Assembly (NCBI GenBank): GCA_947497315.1
Contig: CANMFX010000001.1
Coordinates: forward strand, 310,001 to 374,000
Source: an uncultured Sphingomonadaceae bacterium
Lineage (GTDB): Bacteria; Pseudomonadota; Alphaproteobacteria; Sphingomonadales; Sphingomonadaceae
Direction of reading: 5' to 3'
DNA: 64,000 nt
Shown here: one piece after another, positions 21,001 to 28,808 of the stretch
How positions within the stretch are numbered: position 1 is the stretch's first letter
How the letters are laid out: every line of letters starts with the position of its first letter
Translations under genes and position numbers: made by a program
Notes under the pieces: generated by a model
What the model was told of the DNA's origin: nothing
The model's database searches: none
The model's input: only the letters and a program-made list of their open reading frames with translations

Positions 21001-22421
21001 CCTTCGAACAGAGCCTCAGCCGTTTCGCGGGTCGGCGGTTCGCCAGGACGCATGACGCGGTAAATGTCGGATAGTGCACCGTCACGGTCTTCCGCCTTGT
21101 CGACCTTCAACGTGTTGCGGATCCATGGACCAGTTGTGACATGGTCGATGTCGAGCAACTCAAGCTGATCAATACCAGCGCCGTCGAGCTTCTCAAGATT
21201 CTCAACCGTTACTTCATCACCAGCTTCGATATAGATCTCACCGGTTTTCTCGTTGATCAGGTCAAAAGCGCTGTAACGGCCGAAAATTTCCTCGGTTGGA
21301 ATGACGACATTTTTCATGCCGTCTTTTTCAGCCTTGTTGGCGCCACGCGGCGTGATCTTGCTGCCGCTGGCGAAGACTACTTCGCCGCTGTCAGCATCGA
21401 CAATGTCAAAGGTCGGTTTCTGACCGCGCCATTGCTCCGCTACGAAAGGAATGGTCCAGCCGTCTTTCGCGCGCTTGTAGACAATGCGCCCGTAAAATTC
21501 GTTGAGAATATCTTCTTCGGAATAGCCCTGTTTCAGGATGCCTGTGATTTCCGCACTCTTGGTCCGGCCTTCATCTTCAATCTTGCCCTGAATTTCGATC
21601 GCACCCATTGGCTCTTTGATCGTAATCCGATTGCCTTCGACTTCAATGATTTCAGCAGGCTGCTTCATGCCAGCAACGCGCACCATTTCGCCAACCTTGA
21701 ACGGCGGCTTTTTCTCTTTCACTTCGATGATCGCGTCACCCAGCGAACGCAGCAGTGCGGTCACAGGCAATTTTCGTTTACGGTCGATACGAACGTTGAC
21801 GATGTCTTTCGCATCAAATTCAAAGTCGAGCCACGAACCACGATAAGGAATAACGCGGGCAGCGAACAGGAACTTGCCTGATGAGTGGGTCTTGCCGCGG
21901 TCATGGTCAAACAGCACACCGGGCGAACGGTGCATCTGGCTGACGATAACGCGCTCAGTACCATTGATGACGAACGTGCCGTTCTTGGTCATCAAAGGCA
22001 TGTCGCCCATGTAAACGTCTTGCTCTTTAATATCGAGAACGGAGCGTGCTTCTGTTTCCGGATCGACTTCAAAGACGATCAGACGCAGCGTCACTTTCAT
22101 CGGCGCTGCGTACGTAATGCCGCGTTGGCGACATTCTTCAACATTATATTTCGGATCTTCGAGCTGATAGTTGACGAAATCCATTTCGGCGGTGCCGGCA
22201 AAATCGCGGATCGGGAAAACGCTGCGCAGCGTTTTTTCCAGACCGGAAACATAACCTATCGATGGATCGGAGCGCAGGAACTGCTCATATGATTCGCGCT
22301 GAACCTCAATGAGATTCGGCATATCGATGACTTCATGAATGTCACCAAAGATTTTACGGATTCGCTTTTTGCGGGTCGGGGTCAGAGCTGTTGTCTTTAC
22401 CGAAGATGCTTTCGTCGCCAT
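18027..22421 (-). CDS. rpoB: DNA-directed RNA polymerase subunit beta
   Basis: 1464 residues when started at the ATG at 22421, which follows a GAGAAGG site; the in-frame extension upstream to 22565 lacks conservation-like content. The rifampicin region reads [20 protein letters not shown], with the residues usually altered in resistant strains in the sensitive form (Asp, His and Ser present). [15 protein letters not shown] and [22 protein letters not shown] are also clear. The C-terminus carries an acidic Asp/Glu run before VAIAAE. It is unusual that rplL is not directly upstream but about 13 kb away. Confidence 0.99.
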   Translation of the reverse strand: MATKASSVKTTALTPTRKKRIRKIFGDIHEVIDMPNLIEVQRESYEQFLRSDPSIGYVSGLEKTLRSVFPIRDFAGTAEMDFVNYQLEDPKYNVEECRQRGITYAAPMKVTLRLIVFEVDPETEARSVLDIKEQDVYMGDMPLMTKNGTFVINGTERVIVSQMHRSPGVLFDHDRGKTHSSGKFLFAARVIPYRGSWLDFEFDAKDIVNVRIDRKRKLPVTALLRSLGDAIIEVKEKKPPFKVGEMVRVAGMKQPAEIIEVEGNRITIKEPMGAIEIQGKIEDEGRTKSAEITGILKQGYSEEDILNEFYGRIVYKRAKDGWTIPFVAEQWRGQKPTFDIVDADSGEVVFASGSKITPRGANKAEKDGMKNVVIPTEEIFGRYSAFDLINEKTGEIYIEAGDEVTVENLEKLDGAGIDQLELLDIDHVTTGPWIRNTLKVDKAEDRDGALSDIYRVMRPGEPPTRETAEALFEGLFFDPERYDLSAVGRVKLNMRLDLDAPDDYTVLRKEDILAVVKTLVDLKDGKGEVDDIDNLGNRRVRSVGELLENQYRVGLLRMERAVKERMSSVDVSTVMPNDLINAKPAVATVREFFGSSQLSQFMDQTNPLSEVTHKRRVSALGPGGLTRERAGFEVRDVHPTHYGRICPIETPEGPNIGLINSLASFSRVNKYGFIETPYRQIKDGKVTDDVVYLSAMEEQKHTVAQANADLTEDGSFVEELVSSREAGEFLIAPRDQITLMDVSPKQLVSVAASLIPFLENDDANRALMGSNMQRQAVPLVKAEAPFVGTGMEETVARDSGAAIAARRGGIVDQVDATRIVIRAKGDVEAGKSGVDIYTLQKFQRSNQNTCINQRPLVKVGDIVQQGDTLADGPSTDMGELALGKNSLVAFMPWNGYNYEDSILISERIVKDDVFTSIHIEEFEVMARDTKLGPEDITRDIPNVGEEALRNLDEAGIVYIGAEIEPGDILVGKITPKGESPMTPEEKLLRAIFGEKASDVRDTSLRLPPGVAGTVVEVRVFNRHGIDKDERALAIEREEISRFTKDRDDERAILNRATFNSLKDMLIGQTATSAPKPMKKGAEITAESLSELDNADWWKIAVKDDKVQSDFEATRGQYDEAIKEINERFEDRREKLERGDELSPGVLKMVKVFVAVKRKLQPGDKMAGRHGNKGVISRILPQEDMPFLEDGTPVDIVLNPLGVPSRMNVGQIFETHLGWAARGLGEQVTKALEEWKLANPDPQAAPPPDAVKERLKTIYGEQYHEDIDARDTGEIVEMVGHLRNGVPMGTPVFDGAHESDVSDMLELAGLDRSGQVDLYDGRTGDKFDRKVTVGYIYMLKLHHLVDDKIHARSIGPYSLVTQQPLGGKAQFGGQRFGEMEVWALQAYGAAYTLQEMLTVKSDDVIGRTKVYEAIVKGDDTFEAGVPESFNVLVKEMRSLGLNVELSSFGDEDEDGDDDGVAIAAE

Positions 22422-22650
22422 GTATTTTTGCCTTCTCGCCATCACCGGATTTGCGTCACTTATGAGACGCTTAGCCGGTCGAAAACCAAATTTTGTGGGG
22501 CGCTCCAGAACAAAAAGCCACGGCCTCTCAAACCCATTTCCTTGGGCAGGAGAGTCGCAGCTCATAGCGTCCTGAAAACCGGTCAGACCTCATTTCTTCT
22601 GGCGCGCCGCGCAACTGCACGCCTTGTCTCGAAATCTGTGGTGAGCCGCC

Positions 22651-22679
22651 CATATAGGGAGATGTTAGAAATCGGTCAA
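22651..22679 (-). promoter_or_regulatory. Sigma-70-like promoter for rpoBC
   Basis: On the reverse strand TTGACC (22679-22674) and TATATG (22656-22651) are separated by exactly 17 bases. It lies about 230 bases upstream of the rpoB start, leaving an untranslated leader of roughly 220 bases without other genes. It explains how rpoBC are expressed away from rplJL. Confidence 0.65.
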
Positions 22680-22726
22680 GAGGCGGAAGGCCTTATAATG
22701 GAGAGAATGGAGGCGATAGCAGGGCA

Positions 22727-23398
22727 TCACTGCGGCTTGCCTTCATACCACTTGGTGGCCAACACACGGAAGACCCAAAACAGCATCACAGCTAGGATGA
22801 TAGGTTCCGGAGCGGACAATAAGCCCGTGTCGCGAACAGCCTTAGGAAAAGCGGTTGCTCCAGGGCCGGTGAATAAGGAGCCGGCTGCGATGAAATAGGC
22901 AAAACACATGCGCCACAAGTGCCGGGCGACGCGCAGTTTGCCGGAAATACCCCGACGGGCGATCATCACCGCGTCCCCGGACGCAGCCAATAGCGCAAGC
23001 CCGCCGAAGAAATAATGCGGGAAAGCGGGTATTCCATCCTTCAGTCCGTCTGGGCTGTTCTGCGCTTCCAATCCGAAGAACACTCCGCCGGCGGCGACCC
23101 CCAGTGCAGCAGCGGGCGCAACATAGTGAAGCAAATTTATTGCTTCATCTTTCTGCCGGGCCGCCATCCAGGATGTGACGACAAGATAGATGGTGAAAAC
23201 CCCGACCAAGACCGAAATGGCCATGGGAAGGACGAGGGCCAGATAGATCCCTGCGGCCGCCATGATCGTCATCGCTATGAAAAAAACATTTCCGATGCCG
23301 CGATGTACACGCGAACCTTTCCGAACAAACAGGGCGGCGGCACCAGCCAAAACGGCGATGGTGCCCATGCTGATATGAAGAAACATGATAAGCGTCAT
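22727..23398 (-). CDS. Polytopic membrane protein of unknown function
   Basis: 223 residues with about six to seven hydrophobic helices. The N-terminus (MFLHISMGTIAVLAGAAALFVRKGSRVHRGIGNVFFIAM) resembles the helix-loop with H and RGSxxHR found in DUF2306-like and related bacterial membrane proteins; this is family-level resemblance only. A Gly/Ala-rich central region and a basic loop IARRGISGKLRVARH follow. It is divergent from the DUF2975 gene across a 147-base region with several A/T-rich palindromes. The palindromes may tie its expression to the XRE regulator encoded nearby. Confidence 0.7.
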   Translation of the reverse strand: MTLIMFLHISMGTIAVLAGAAALFVRKGSRVHRGIGNVFFIAMTIMAAAGIYLALVLPMAISVLVGVFTIYLVVTSWMAARQKDEAINLLHYVAPAAALGVAAGGVFFGLEAQNSPDGLKDGIPAFPHYFFGGLALLAASGDAVMIARRGISGKLRVARHLWRMCFAYFIAAGSLFTGPGATAFPKAVRDTGLLSAPEPIILAVMLFWVFRVLATKWYEGKPQ

Positions 23399-23448
23399 TG
23401 ATGATATCCTCGGTCAAAGGTTTGATACGAGGGCCTATAAGCCGGAGA

Positions 23449-23465
23449 TTATTGATAATCAATAA
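23449..23465. promoter_or_regulatory. 17-bp palindrome in divergent promoter region
   Basis: TTATTGAT, one central A, then ATCAATAA: a perfect palindrome 50 bases upstream of the reverse-strand membrane protein gene and about 80 bases upstream of the DUF2975 gene. It is a probable regulator site. The local XRE protein is the obvious candidate binder, which is an inference. Confidence 0.5.
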
Positions 23466-23470
23466 ATCAC

Positions 23471-23499
23471 TTGACGTTTATCGATAAATCTGTATTGAT
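23471..23499 (+). promoter_or_regulatory. Candidate promoter for DUF2975-XRE with embedded palindrome
   Basis: TTGACG (23471-23476) could be a -35 element, with TATTGA (23493-23498) as a weak -10. The spacer holds the perfect palindrome TTTATCGATAAA (23477-23488). A repressor bound there would block polymerase. A third, imperfect element TTGATAAACAA follows at 23495-23505. Confidence 0.4.
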
Positions 23500-23545
23500 A
23501 AACAACGAAACATATATCGTAATTCAATAATCACTGGAGACTATC

Positions 23546-24112
23546 ATGACAAATATCGCGGCCAAAGGAGAGGAAGATATCGTCCTGAAATCGGCACGCC
23601 TGCTGCTCGGCTTTTTTCGCCTGGCGGTGATCTTCGCATCTGTAGTTCTGGTGCTTTCATTGCCAGTCATGGCGATTTTCGGTCAGGAGATATTGGCTGA
23701 TGTTGGTGAGCAGTTTGTGAACGCGCCACCGAACACTGTGCTTTGGGTGGCGGCCGGCTTTGTGTTCGTGATGCTGTTGATCATGCTGCTCAGTTATTTC
23801 ACTATCGATCGACTGCGCAAAGTCCTCGCTTCCGTCCGCGAGGGTGATCCATTCAACCGGACCAATGGCCTGCGCCTGCGCGGTATGGGCATTGCCATTT
23901 TCGTGATTCAGATCCTGACCGGGGTGCTCGGCGCGTTGATCGGGGTTATAATCAGCTTGCTAGGCGAGGTAAAAGAAGGTGAACAGATGGTCGTCTCTGG
24001 CGAATTTGGAATCTCGCTTTCGGGTATATTGCTGGTGCTGCTGCTGATCGTTCTGGCCCGGGTCTTTGACCGCGGCGCAGATATGCGCGACGAGCTGGAC
24101 GGCACCATCTGA
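23546..24112 (+). CDS. DUF2975 membrane protein
   Basis: 188 residues with four hydrophobic helices (about 20-45, 65-90, 110-140 and 150-170) and the segment YFTIDRLRKVLASVREGDPFNRTNGLRLRGMGIAIF, which is the signature of DUF2975 (YoaS-like) proteins. The function of the family is unknown, but members are repeatedly encoded beside a small XRE regulator, as here. Its stop codon overlaps the start of that regulator (ATGA), so translation is coupled. The start follows a TGGAGACTATC site. Confidence 0.85.
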   Translation: MTNIAAKGEEDIVLKSARLLLGFFRLAVIFASVVLVLSLPVMAIFGQEILADVGEQFVNAPPNTVLWVAAGFVFVMLLIMLLSYFTIDRLRKVLASVREGDPFNRTNGLRLRGMGIAIFVIQILTGVLGALIGVIISLLGEVKEGEQMVVSGEFGISLSGILLVLLLIVLARVFDRGADMRDELDGTI

Positions 24113-24333
24113 TGTCCGTTCAGGTCAAACTCGACGATCTGCTGCACGACCAGCGCATGACGCTGACCGAGCTTGCGGAACGAGTGGGTATCACCATCGC
24201 CAATCTGTCGATCCTGAAAACCGGCAAGGCAAAGGCAATCCGGTTCAGCACCTTGGATGCCATTTGTCGAGAGCTCAAATGTCAGCCTGGCGATATATTG
24301 CATTATGATGATGGTCAGGGCGACGGCGGTTGA
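24112..24333 (+). CDS. Small XRE/Cro-type HTH regulator (YozG-like)
   Basis: 73 residues, almost entirely one helix-turn-helix domain: VKLDDLLHDQRMTLTELAERVGITIANLSILKTGKAKAIRFSTLDAICRELKCQPGDILHY. This is the compact form paired with DUF2975 proteins (yozG-yoaS in Bacillus subtilis is the classical pair). It overlaps the DUF2975 gene by the A of the stop codon. It is a likely autoregulator acting on the palindromes upstream at 23449-23505. Confidence 0.9.
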   Translation: MSVQVKLDDLLHDQRMTLTELAERVGITIANLSILKTGKAKAIRFSTLDAICRELKCQPGDILHYDDGQGDGG

Positions 24334-24338
24334 CATTA

Positions 24339-24360
24339 GTGTATTATTTAAGCAATACAC
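24339..24360. promoter_or_regulatory. Inverted repeat in front of the DUF4386 gene
   Basis: GTGTATT and AATACAC form a perfect 7-bp inverted repeat with an 8-base spacer, ending 6 bases before the ATG at 24367. A TTGACA (24330-24335) overlaps the stop codon of the XRE gene and could be a -35. The repeat covers the expected ribosome site and -10 region, so it may act as an operator or a translation-blocking hairpin. Confidence 0.45.
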
Positions 24361-24366
24361 CTTGAT

Positions 24367-25080
24367 ATGACTGTTTCAACTGAAATTTCGCCGCTCAATC
24401 TCCGCCCATTGGCACGAATTGTAGGCGGATCGCTGTTGGCCACTATCGTTGTGGGAATGGCGGGTGCACTGACTGTCGCTCAGGGCATAGACATAAACCT
24501 GTCAGCCGATGTTGTCGCAACGGCACAAAATATGTTGGAAGCCGAGACGCAATTGCGGGCCAAATCCTATATCGCGCTCGTGATGTTCGGCTTGGAAGCC
24601 ACAATTGGCATAGGGCTGTTTCTGCTCCTGCGACCAGCCGGACAATTGCTGGCTGCCTGGAGTTTGATCGTCAGCATTGCTGCAGCCATTCTATCTTTGC
24701 TGGGTGCGGTCTTTAACATGAATGCGGCGGAATTAGCCGGGGATATTGCTTATGCACAGATGGCGAGTGAATCGCAGCGATTGCTACTGACCGGCTTGCA
24801 GGCCACCTCGGACTATACATCCTTTCACCTCGCTCTAGTGTTATCGAGCGTGTCCAAGGCAGGTTTTTACTATCTCTTTTTGAAATCCGGTCTCATCCCC
24901 AAACTGATTGCCGGCTGGGGTCTGTTTGCGTCTCTGTTCGTATCTACGGCCATCATCTTGCGCGATTTCATTCCGATCATCGGACATAGCAGCGTCACTG
25001 CCAGCTTCATGGTATCAAATCTGATCGCCTTGGTGGCAACCGCGCTTTACCTGACCATCAAAGGTGTTCGTACGGCCTAG
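24367..25080 (+). CDS. DUF4386 family membrane protein
   Basis: 237 residues, about six helices. The order of features matches DUF4386: a first helix with RIVGGSLLATIVVGMAGA, a loop with NMLEAETQLRAKSYIALVMFGLEATIGIGLFLLLRPAGQ, a helix followed by FNMNAAELAGD, and the late segment LFLKSGLIPKLIAGWGLFASL. The function is unknown. It lies 33 bases behind the XRE gene with its own inverted repeat in the gap. It may form one unit with DUF2975 and XRE. It converges with the tetR gene. Confidence 0.83.
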   Translation: MTVSTEISPLNLRPLARIVGGSLLATIVVGMAGALTVAQGIDINLSADVVATAQNMLEAETQLRAKSYIALVMFGLEATIGIGLFLLLRPAGQLLAAWSLIVSIAAAILSLLGAVFNMNAAELAGDIAYAQMASESQRLLLTGLQATSDYTSFHLALVLSSVSKAGFYYLFLKSGLIPKLIAGWGLFASLFVSTAIILRDFIPIIGHSSVTASFMVSNLIALVATALYLTIKGVRTA

Positions 25081-25083
25081 CGG

Positions 25084-25713
25084 CTATTCCAAACCAAAAT
25101 CCGCAAGAGTTACCACTTTACGGATCATGTCCGGGTCATATTCCACCTGACCGTCGAGGATGAGCATCGCCAGTCCATGGACCAGCGACCAGGCATGCAG
25201 CGTCGCCGTCGCGCGATGTTCCGGTGAGATATCTTCCGACATGGTTGCGGCAATGCCGGCGCGCAATTGATAGAAGGCCTCACCCATCTTGGTTGGGTTG
25301 CCGGCGGCGAGATCCACCTTGCCGACCCGGTCATAGATGAGGCGTACTAGCGCCGGATGCTCGACAGCCCAACGCACGTAAGTGACGCCCATTTCTCCGA
25401 ACCCTTCCCGGCCGCCGCCAACGGACTGCGCTGCCTGAGCCTGATGCGCGCCAAGCTGGTTCAGTGCTTCAAGCGCCAGCGCATCAAGCAATGCGTCTTT
25501 ATTGGGAAAGTGCCGATAAAGGGCCGTCGCTGAGACCCCCAGTTCGCGGGCCAGCGCACGCAGCCCGAGGTCCGGATGATTTTGTCCGCCGAATTTTTCC
25601 ATGCCCGCCGCAATAGCCGCCGCGCGCAAGTCTCCATGATGATAAGTGCCCGATTCCTTGGAGGCGTCCCTGGAGGATTCTTTAATGTTGACACTGTTAT
25701 CTTTAACGTTCAT
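25084..25713 (-). CDS. TetR/AcrR-family regulator
   Basis: 209 residues from the ATG at 25713 (start MNVKDN); longer in-frame readings begin inside the divergent gene's leader. The N-terminal HTH lies at about residues 45-85 (LGLRALARELGVSATALYRHFPNKDALLDALALEAL). The C-terminal domain resembles the TetR_C_33/WHG type (YVRWAVEHPALVRLIYD, HAWSLVHGLAMLILDGQ). It is divergent from a four-helix membrane protein and the carotenoid oxygenase. A TTAAC-N6-GTTAA palindrome overlaps its start codon, which fits autorepression and control of the oxygenase genes. Confidence 0.9.
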   Translation of the reverse strand: MNVKDNSVNIKESSRDASKESGTYHHGDLRAAAIAAGMEKFGGQNHPDLGLRALARELGVSATALYRHFPNKDALLDALALEALNQLGAHQAQAAQSVGGGREGFGEMGVTYVRWAVEHPALVRLIYDRVGKVDLAAGNPTKMGEAFYQLRAGIAATMSEDISPEHRATATLHAWSLVHGLAMLILDGQVEYDPDMIRKVVTLADFGLE

Positions 25714-25721
25714 GTTAACAG
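25694..25721. promoter_or_regulatory. Candidate TetR operator (nested inverted repeats)
   Basis: TTAAC (25703-25707), six bases, then GTTAA (25714-25718), nested in CTGTTA (25694-25699) and TAACAG (25716-25721). It lies over the tetR start codon and about 50 bases upstream of the divergent GTG start at 25764. Confidence 0.55.
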
Positions 25722-25763
25722 CATAAACATTTGGACTCGGTAAGCCAAGGGGAGTTTGCACCA

Positions 25764-26132
25764 GTGCTATTTTTTGCAATTGCCGCGGCTATCATCGCTG
25801 TCACCGTGGCGGCGGCCCATTACATTCTCGGGGAGCGGGCGGTGCTAAAGCCGCTTTTTGCCGAACCAACAGATGGTCTGTTGGCTACACCGACGATGCG
25901 CCATCTGACATGGGCGATGTTCCAGCTGCACTCGCTGGTCTGGGCCAGCCTGGGTATCGTGGTTTTGCTGAACCGGCTTCAGGGCGGCAGCGATTTGATC
26001 GGGTATCTCGCTATCCTGATTTTCACCGCATCCGGGATTGGAAATTTTGCAGCCCTCCAGCGTCCGCATCCCGGCGGCATATTATTGTTTCTCGCAGCGG
26101 GAATGACCGCTGCCGATATCTGGTTTAACTAA
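25764..26132 (+). CDS. Small four-helix membrane protein preceding the carotenoid oxygenase
   Basis: 122 residues from a GTG start behind AAGGGGAG; there is no better ATG. Four hydrophobic helices are evident (about 2-20, 45-66, 73-90 and 100-118), with a conserved-looking ERAVLKPLF loop and TWAMFQLHSLVW. I do not recognise a named family. It is 13 bases upstream of the carotenoid oxygenase gene and surely in the same transcript, under the divergent TetR. It might be a membrane partner or transporter-like helper for the lipophilic substrate; that is speculation. Confidence 0.72.
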   Translation: MLFFAIAAAIIAVTVAAAHYILGERAVLKPLFAEPTDGLLATPTMRHLTWAMFQLHSLVWASLGIVVLLNRLQGGSDLIGYLAILIFTASGIGNFAALQRPHPGGILLFLAAGMTAADIWFN

Positions 26133-26145
26133 GAAGGAATTGAAC

Positions 26146-27588
26146 ATGGCCAGCGTTATTGAAAACACCATTCGCTCTGCCGTCACACCCGTGATGGGCG
26201 CAGTCGCGAATTTCAATCGCAAACGGATGAAAGCACCGGAAGGTGGTCATCCCTATCTGACTGGTATTCACAAACCGATGACGGAAGAGGTAACCATCGC
26301 CAACCTGCAAGTGGATGGCGAAATCCCGGCCCAGCTTGACGGCCGCTATCTGCGCATTGGCCCCAATCCCGTAACCGCGCCCGACGAGGCTAGCTACCAC
26401 TGGTTCGTGGGCGATGGCATGGCACATGGTATCCGCATGACAGAAGGCAAAGCTGAATGGTATCGCAATCGCTGGATCCGCTCCAACGCTGTGAGTGATG
26501 CGCTGAGCGAAGAGCGCAAACCCGGCATCCGCAAACCACGGACCGATACCGCAAATACCAATATCGTGGAAATTGGCGGCAGAACCTTTGCGATTGTTGA
26601 AGCTGGCGGCTTTCCTGTTGAACTGACCGACGAGCTGGAAACAGTTTCTCACAATCCGTTCGATGGCACGCTGCAAAACGCTTTTTCCGCTCACCCGCAT
26701 TTCGACCCCAAAACCGGCGAGATCCATGCAATCTGCTATGATGCGCCGGTTATGGATACGGTCTGGCATGTGGTGCTTGGACCAGATGGCAAGGTGAAGC
26801 GGGAAGAACCTATTCCGGTTAACCAGGGACCGTCCATCCATGATTGCCAGATCACCGAAAACCATGTGCTGGTCTTTGATCTGCCCGCGACCTTCTCGAT
26901 GAAGCGGATGTTGGCTGGCTATGCGTTCCCCTATGACTGGAACCCCGGTCATAAGGCCCGTGTCGGCCTGTGCCCTCGCAATGGCTCTGGTGCAGACACA
27001 ATCTGGTGCGATGTCGATCCCTGCTATGTCTATCACCCCGCCAATGCTTTTGAGACGGAAGACGGTAAAGTCATCGTCGATGTCGTGGTCCATGAAAGCA
27101 CCTATGCCCGCACCACTTTTGGCCCCGGCGGCGAATGGTCACGGCTGGAACGCTGGACCGTTGACCCTGTCACCAAGAAAGTAGCTCGCAAAACCCTGAA
27201 CGATCGCGCACAGGAATTTCCGCGCTATGACGAACGGCTTACCACCAGCGACTATCGCTATATTTACAGCATAGCCCTCGCCGGTGAACCGGATCAGCTC
27301 GACATGGCCGGCAACGAACTGTTCAAACATGATTTGAAAACCGGCGAAACGGCCGTCCGTCACTTTGGTGAAAACCGGCATCCCGGAGAATTTGTTTTTG
27401 TGCCTCGCTCACCTGATGCTGACGAAGATGATGGCTGGCTTATTGGTCTCGTGATCGACATGAACAACCAGACGACCGAGCTGCAGATCCTGAAAGCCAA
27501 TGACTTTACCGGCGATCCGCAAGCAGTCATCCACGTCCCGCATCGGATCCCGCCGGGCTTTCATGGTAATTGGGTCAGCGCGGGATAA
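26146..27588 (+). CDS. Carotenoid cleavage oxygenase family protein (RPE65/CCD fold)
   Basis: 480 residues from the ATG behind AAGAAGGAAT. The four Fe(II) His ligands of the seven-blade propeller are visible: HPHFD (about residue 184), IHDCQIT (about 231), YHPANAFE (about 296) and FHGNW (about 472). The N-terminal LDGRYLRIGPNP and HWFVGDGMAHG blocks are typical. Such enzymes cleave a C=C bond of carotenoids, apocarotenoids or lignostilbenes with O2. Sphingomonads are known for lignostilbene dioxygenases, so the substrate is undecided. It is coupled to a small membrane protein and controlled by a TetR regulator. Confidence 0.93.
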   Translation: MASVIENTIRSAVTPVMGAVANFNRKRMKAPEGGHPYLTGIHKPMTEEVTIANLQVDGEIPAQLDGRYLRIGPNPVTAPDEASYHWFVGDGMAHGIRMTEGKAEWYRNRWIRSNAVSDALSEERKPGIRKPRTDTANTNIVEIGGRTFAIVEAGGFPVELTDELETVSHNPFDGTLQNAFSAHPHFDPKTGEIHAICYDAPVMDTVWHVVLGPDGKVKREEPIPVNQGPSIHDCQITENHVLVFDLPATFSMKRMLAGYAFPYDWNPGHKARVGLCPRNGSGADTIWCDVDPCYVYHPANAFETEDGKVIVDVVVHESTYARTTFGPGGEWSRLERWTVDPVTKKVARKTLNDRAQEFPRYDERLTTSDYRYIYSIALAGEPDQLDMAGNELFKHDLKTGETAVRHFGENRHPGEFVFVPRSPDADEDDGWLIGLVIDMNNQTTELQILKANDFTGDPQAVIHVPHRIPPGFHGNWVSAG

Positions 27589-27591
27589 GCG

Positions 27592-28026
27592 TTAGCTTTT
27601 CTCGATTCTCGCAGAACCAAAGCCTTCGGAAAATTGTGGGGCCTCGTCGATAATCTCGTCCCAGTCGGCTTTGGACCCGACAAAGATATGGGCGGCATAA
27701 CCGCGATGGCCGGGGTCATTGTCTAGCAATCCGGCAGGCACGAAGAACAGATTGCTTTTCTGCCCATCCAGGGGAAGCGGACTGCCACAAGTTTTGCAAA
27801 ATACCGAATGCCATCCATCTCCGCCCGGAACGAAGAATCTGGAAATCAGCTCTTCTCCACGCTCCCATGCGAAATTATCGCGGGTGGCGTGGAAGACGGC
27901 ATTGCCATTTGTCCCCGATACTTTTCGGCATTTGGAACAATGGCATTGTCCAATCGGGCCAGGCGGACCGCTGATCGAAAATGATACTCCGCCACAGAGG
28001 CAGCTGCCGGTCAATTTATCCGTCAT
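27592..28026 (-). CDS. GFA family protein (glutathione-dependent formaldehyde-activating-like)
   Basis: 144 residues from the ATG at 28026 (MTDKLTGSCLCGG). The zinc-binding cysteines are all present: GSCLCGGV, GQCHCSKCRK and FCKTCGSPLPL. The Mss4-like beta fold binds zinc and in some members glutathione; most members of the family, including this one, have no proven substrate. It converges on the carotenoid oxygenase with only 3 bases between stops. It is divergent from the membrane protein at 28217. Confidence 0.9.
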   Translation of the reverse strand: MTDKLTGSCLCGGVSFSISGPPGPIGQCHCSKCRKVSGTNGNAVFHATRDNFAWERGEELISRFFVPGGDGWHSVFCKTCGSPLPLDGQKSNLFFVPAGLLDNDPGHRGYAAHIFVGSKADWDEIIDEAPQFSEGFGSARIEKS

Positions 28027-28104
28027 GGTCTTATGTCGATCCTTTTTCAGATTTCGCATCGAGTAAACATCATATCGGATCAGAGACAAGAACCAACACG
28101 TCTG

Positions 28105-28134
28105 TTGACAAATCGGCACGCCCGCTTCGATATG
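28105..28134 (+). promoter_or_regulatory. Candidate promoter for the 28217 gene
   Basis: TTGACA (28105-28110) followed after 18 bases by GATATG (28129-28134). The -35 is a perfect consensus, the -10 is weak. It would give a leader of about 75 bases that includes a 12-bp tandem repeat (28151-28174). Confidence 0.35.
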
Positions 28135-28150
28135 CTGACAATAGACAAAC

Positions 28151-28174
28151 AAATAATGAGCGAAATAATGAGCG
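28151..28174 (+). repeat. Perfect 12-bp tandem duplication
   Basis: AAATAATGAGCG occurs twice head to tail, directly in the leader of the 28217 gene. Each copy supplies an ATG in the same frame, part of a possible 15-codon leader frame ending at 28203. Confidence 0.9.
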
Positions 28175-28216
28175 AACTGCCGATAGCGGATAGACTCATG
28201 TAAACAGGAGATACTG

Positions 28217-28738
28217 ATGGCTGCCTCTTGGAAGAAATACTTGCCGCTGGTAATGTTCCTTCTGTGTCTCGGTCTTGCAGACACCGCATCCGCACAATCC
28301 GCAACCGGTTATGAGTCCGGCCATACCGCTCTGGAAGTTTGGGATGCCGAAGGGCAAGCCAATGCTCCGCAATGGGTGCGGATCTGGTTGGTGATAATGC
28401 TAACCAGCTTTGCGGCTGGATTGCTGTTTGTCTGGAAACGAGTGGAAGCACGTTGGGTCGTCGGCGGTTTGATAGCAACCATCCTTGTCATCCGATTTGG
28501 GATTCCGGCCACGGGGGTTGTCAAGCTTTCGGGCCTCGTCGCACTGGTACATCTGATCTGCTGGTCGCCAGCGCTTTATCTCTTGCTTAAGAACCGGCCA
28601 TTTATGAAAGAACGGTCTTTATATGGCTTTTGGACGGGTCTGATCACGGCCGTGATCCTGTTCTCCTTCATCTTCGATATCCGCGATGCCGCGATTTATC
28701 TCGACCATATGATGGGAATAGGGATGCTCTCCGCCTAG
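28217..28738 (+). CDS. Membrane protein of unknown function with cleavable signal
   Basis: 173 residues. A signal peptide probably ends at TASAQS (about residue 23). Then comes a short periplasmic segment with GHTALEVWDAEGQANAPQW and four hydrophobic helices (WLVIMLTSFAAGLLFVW, VGGLIATILVIRFGIP, LSGLVALVHLICWSPALYLLL, FWTGLITAVILFSFIFD). The ribosome site is AACAGGAG. I recognise no family. It stands alone between a divergent GFA gene and an SDR gene 70 bases downstream. Confidence 0.72.
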   Translation: MAASWKKYLPLVMFLLCLGLADTASAQSATGYESGHTALEVWDAEGQANAPQWVRIWLVIMLTSFAAGLLFVWKRVEARWVVGGLIATILVIRFGIPATGVVKLSGLVALVHLICWSPALYLLLKNRPFMKERSLYGFWTGLITAVILFSFIFDIRDAAIYLDHMMGIGMLSA

Positions 28739-28808
28739 CAAAAACACCGATTGCTCACTGGCCGCTAGTAACCGACACTCGGTTTCAAACAGCGGTCAGG
28801 AGATGGAT

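Noticed and set aside
26125-27093. 322-codon reverse frame opposite the carotenoid oxygenase
   Set aside because: Antisense shadow; the four His ligands of the oxygenase are intact on the forward strand.
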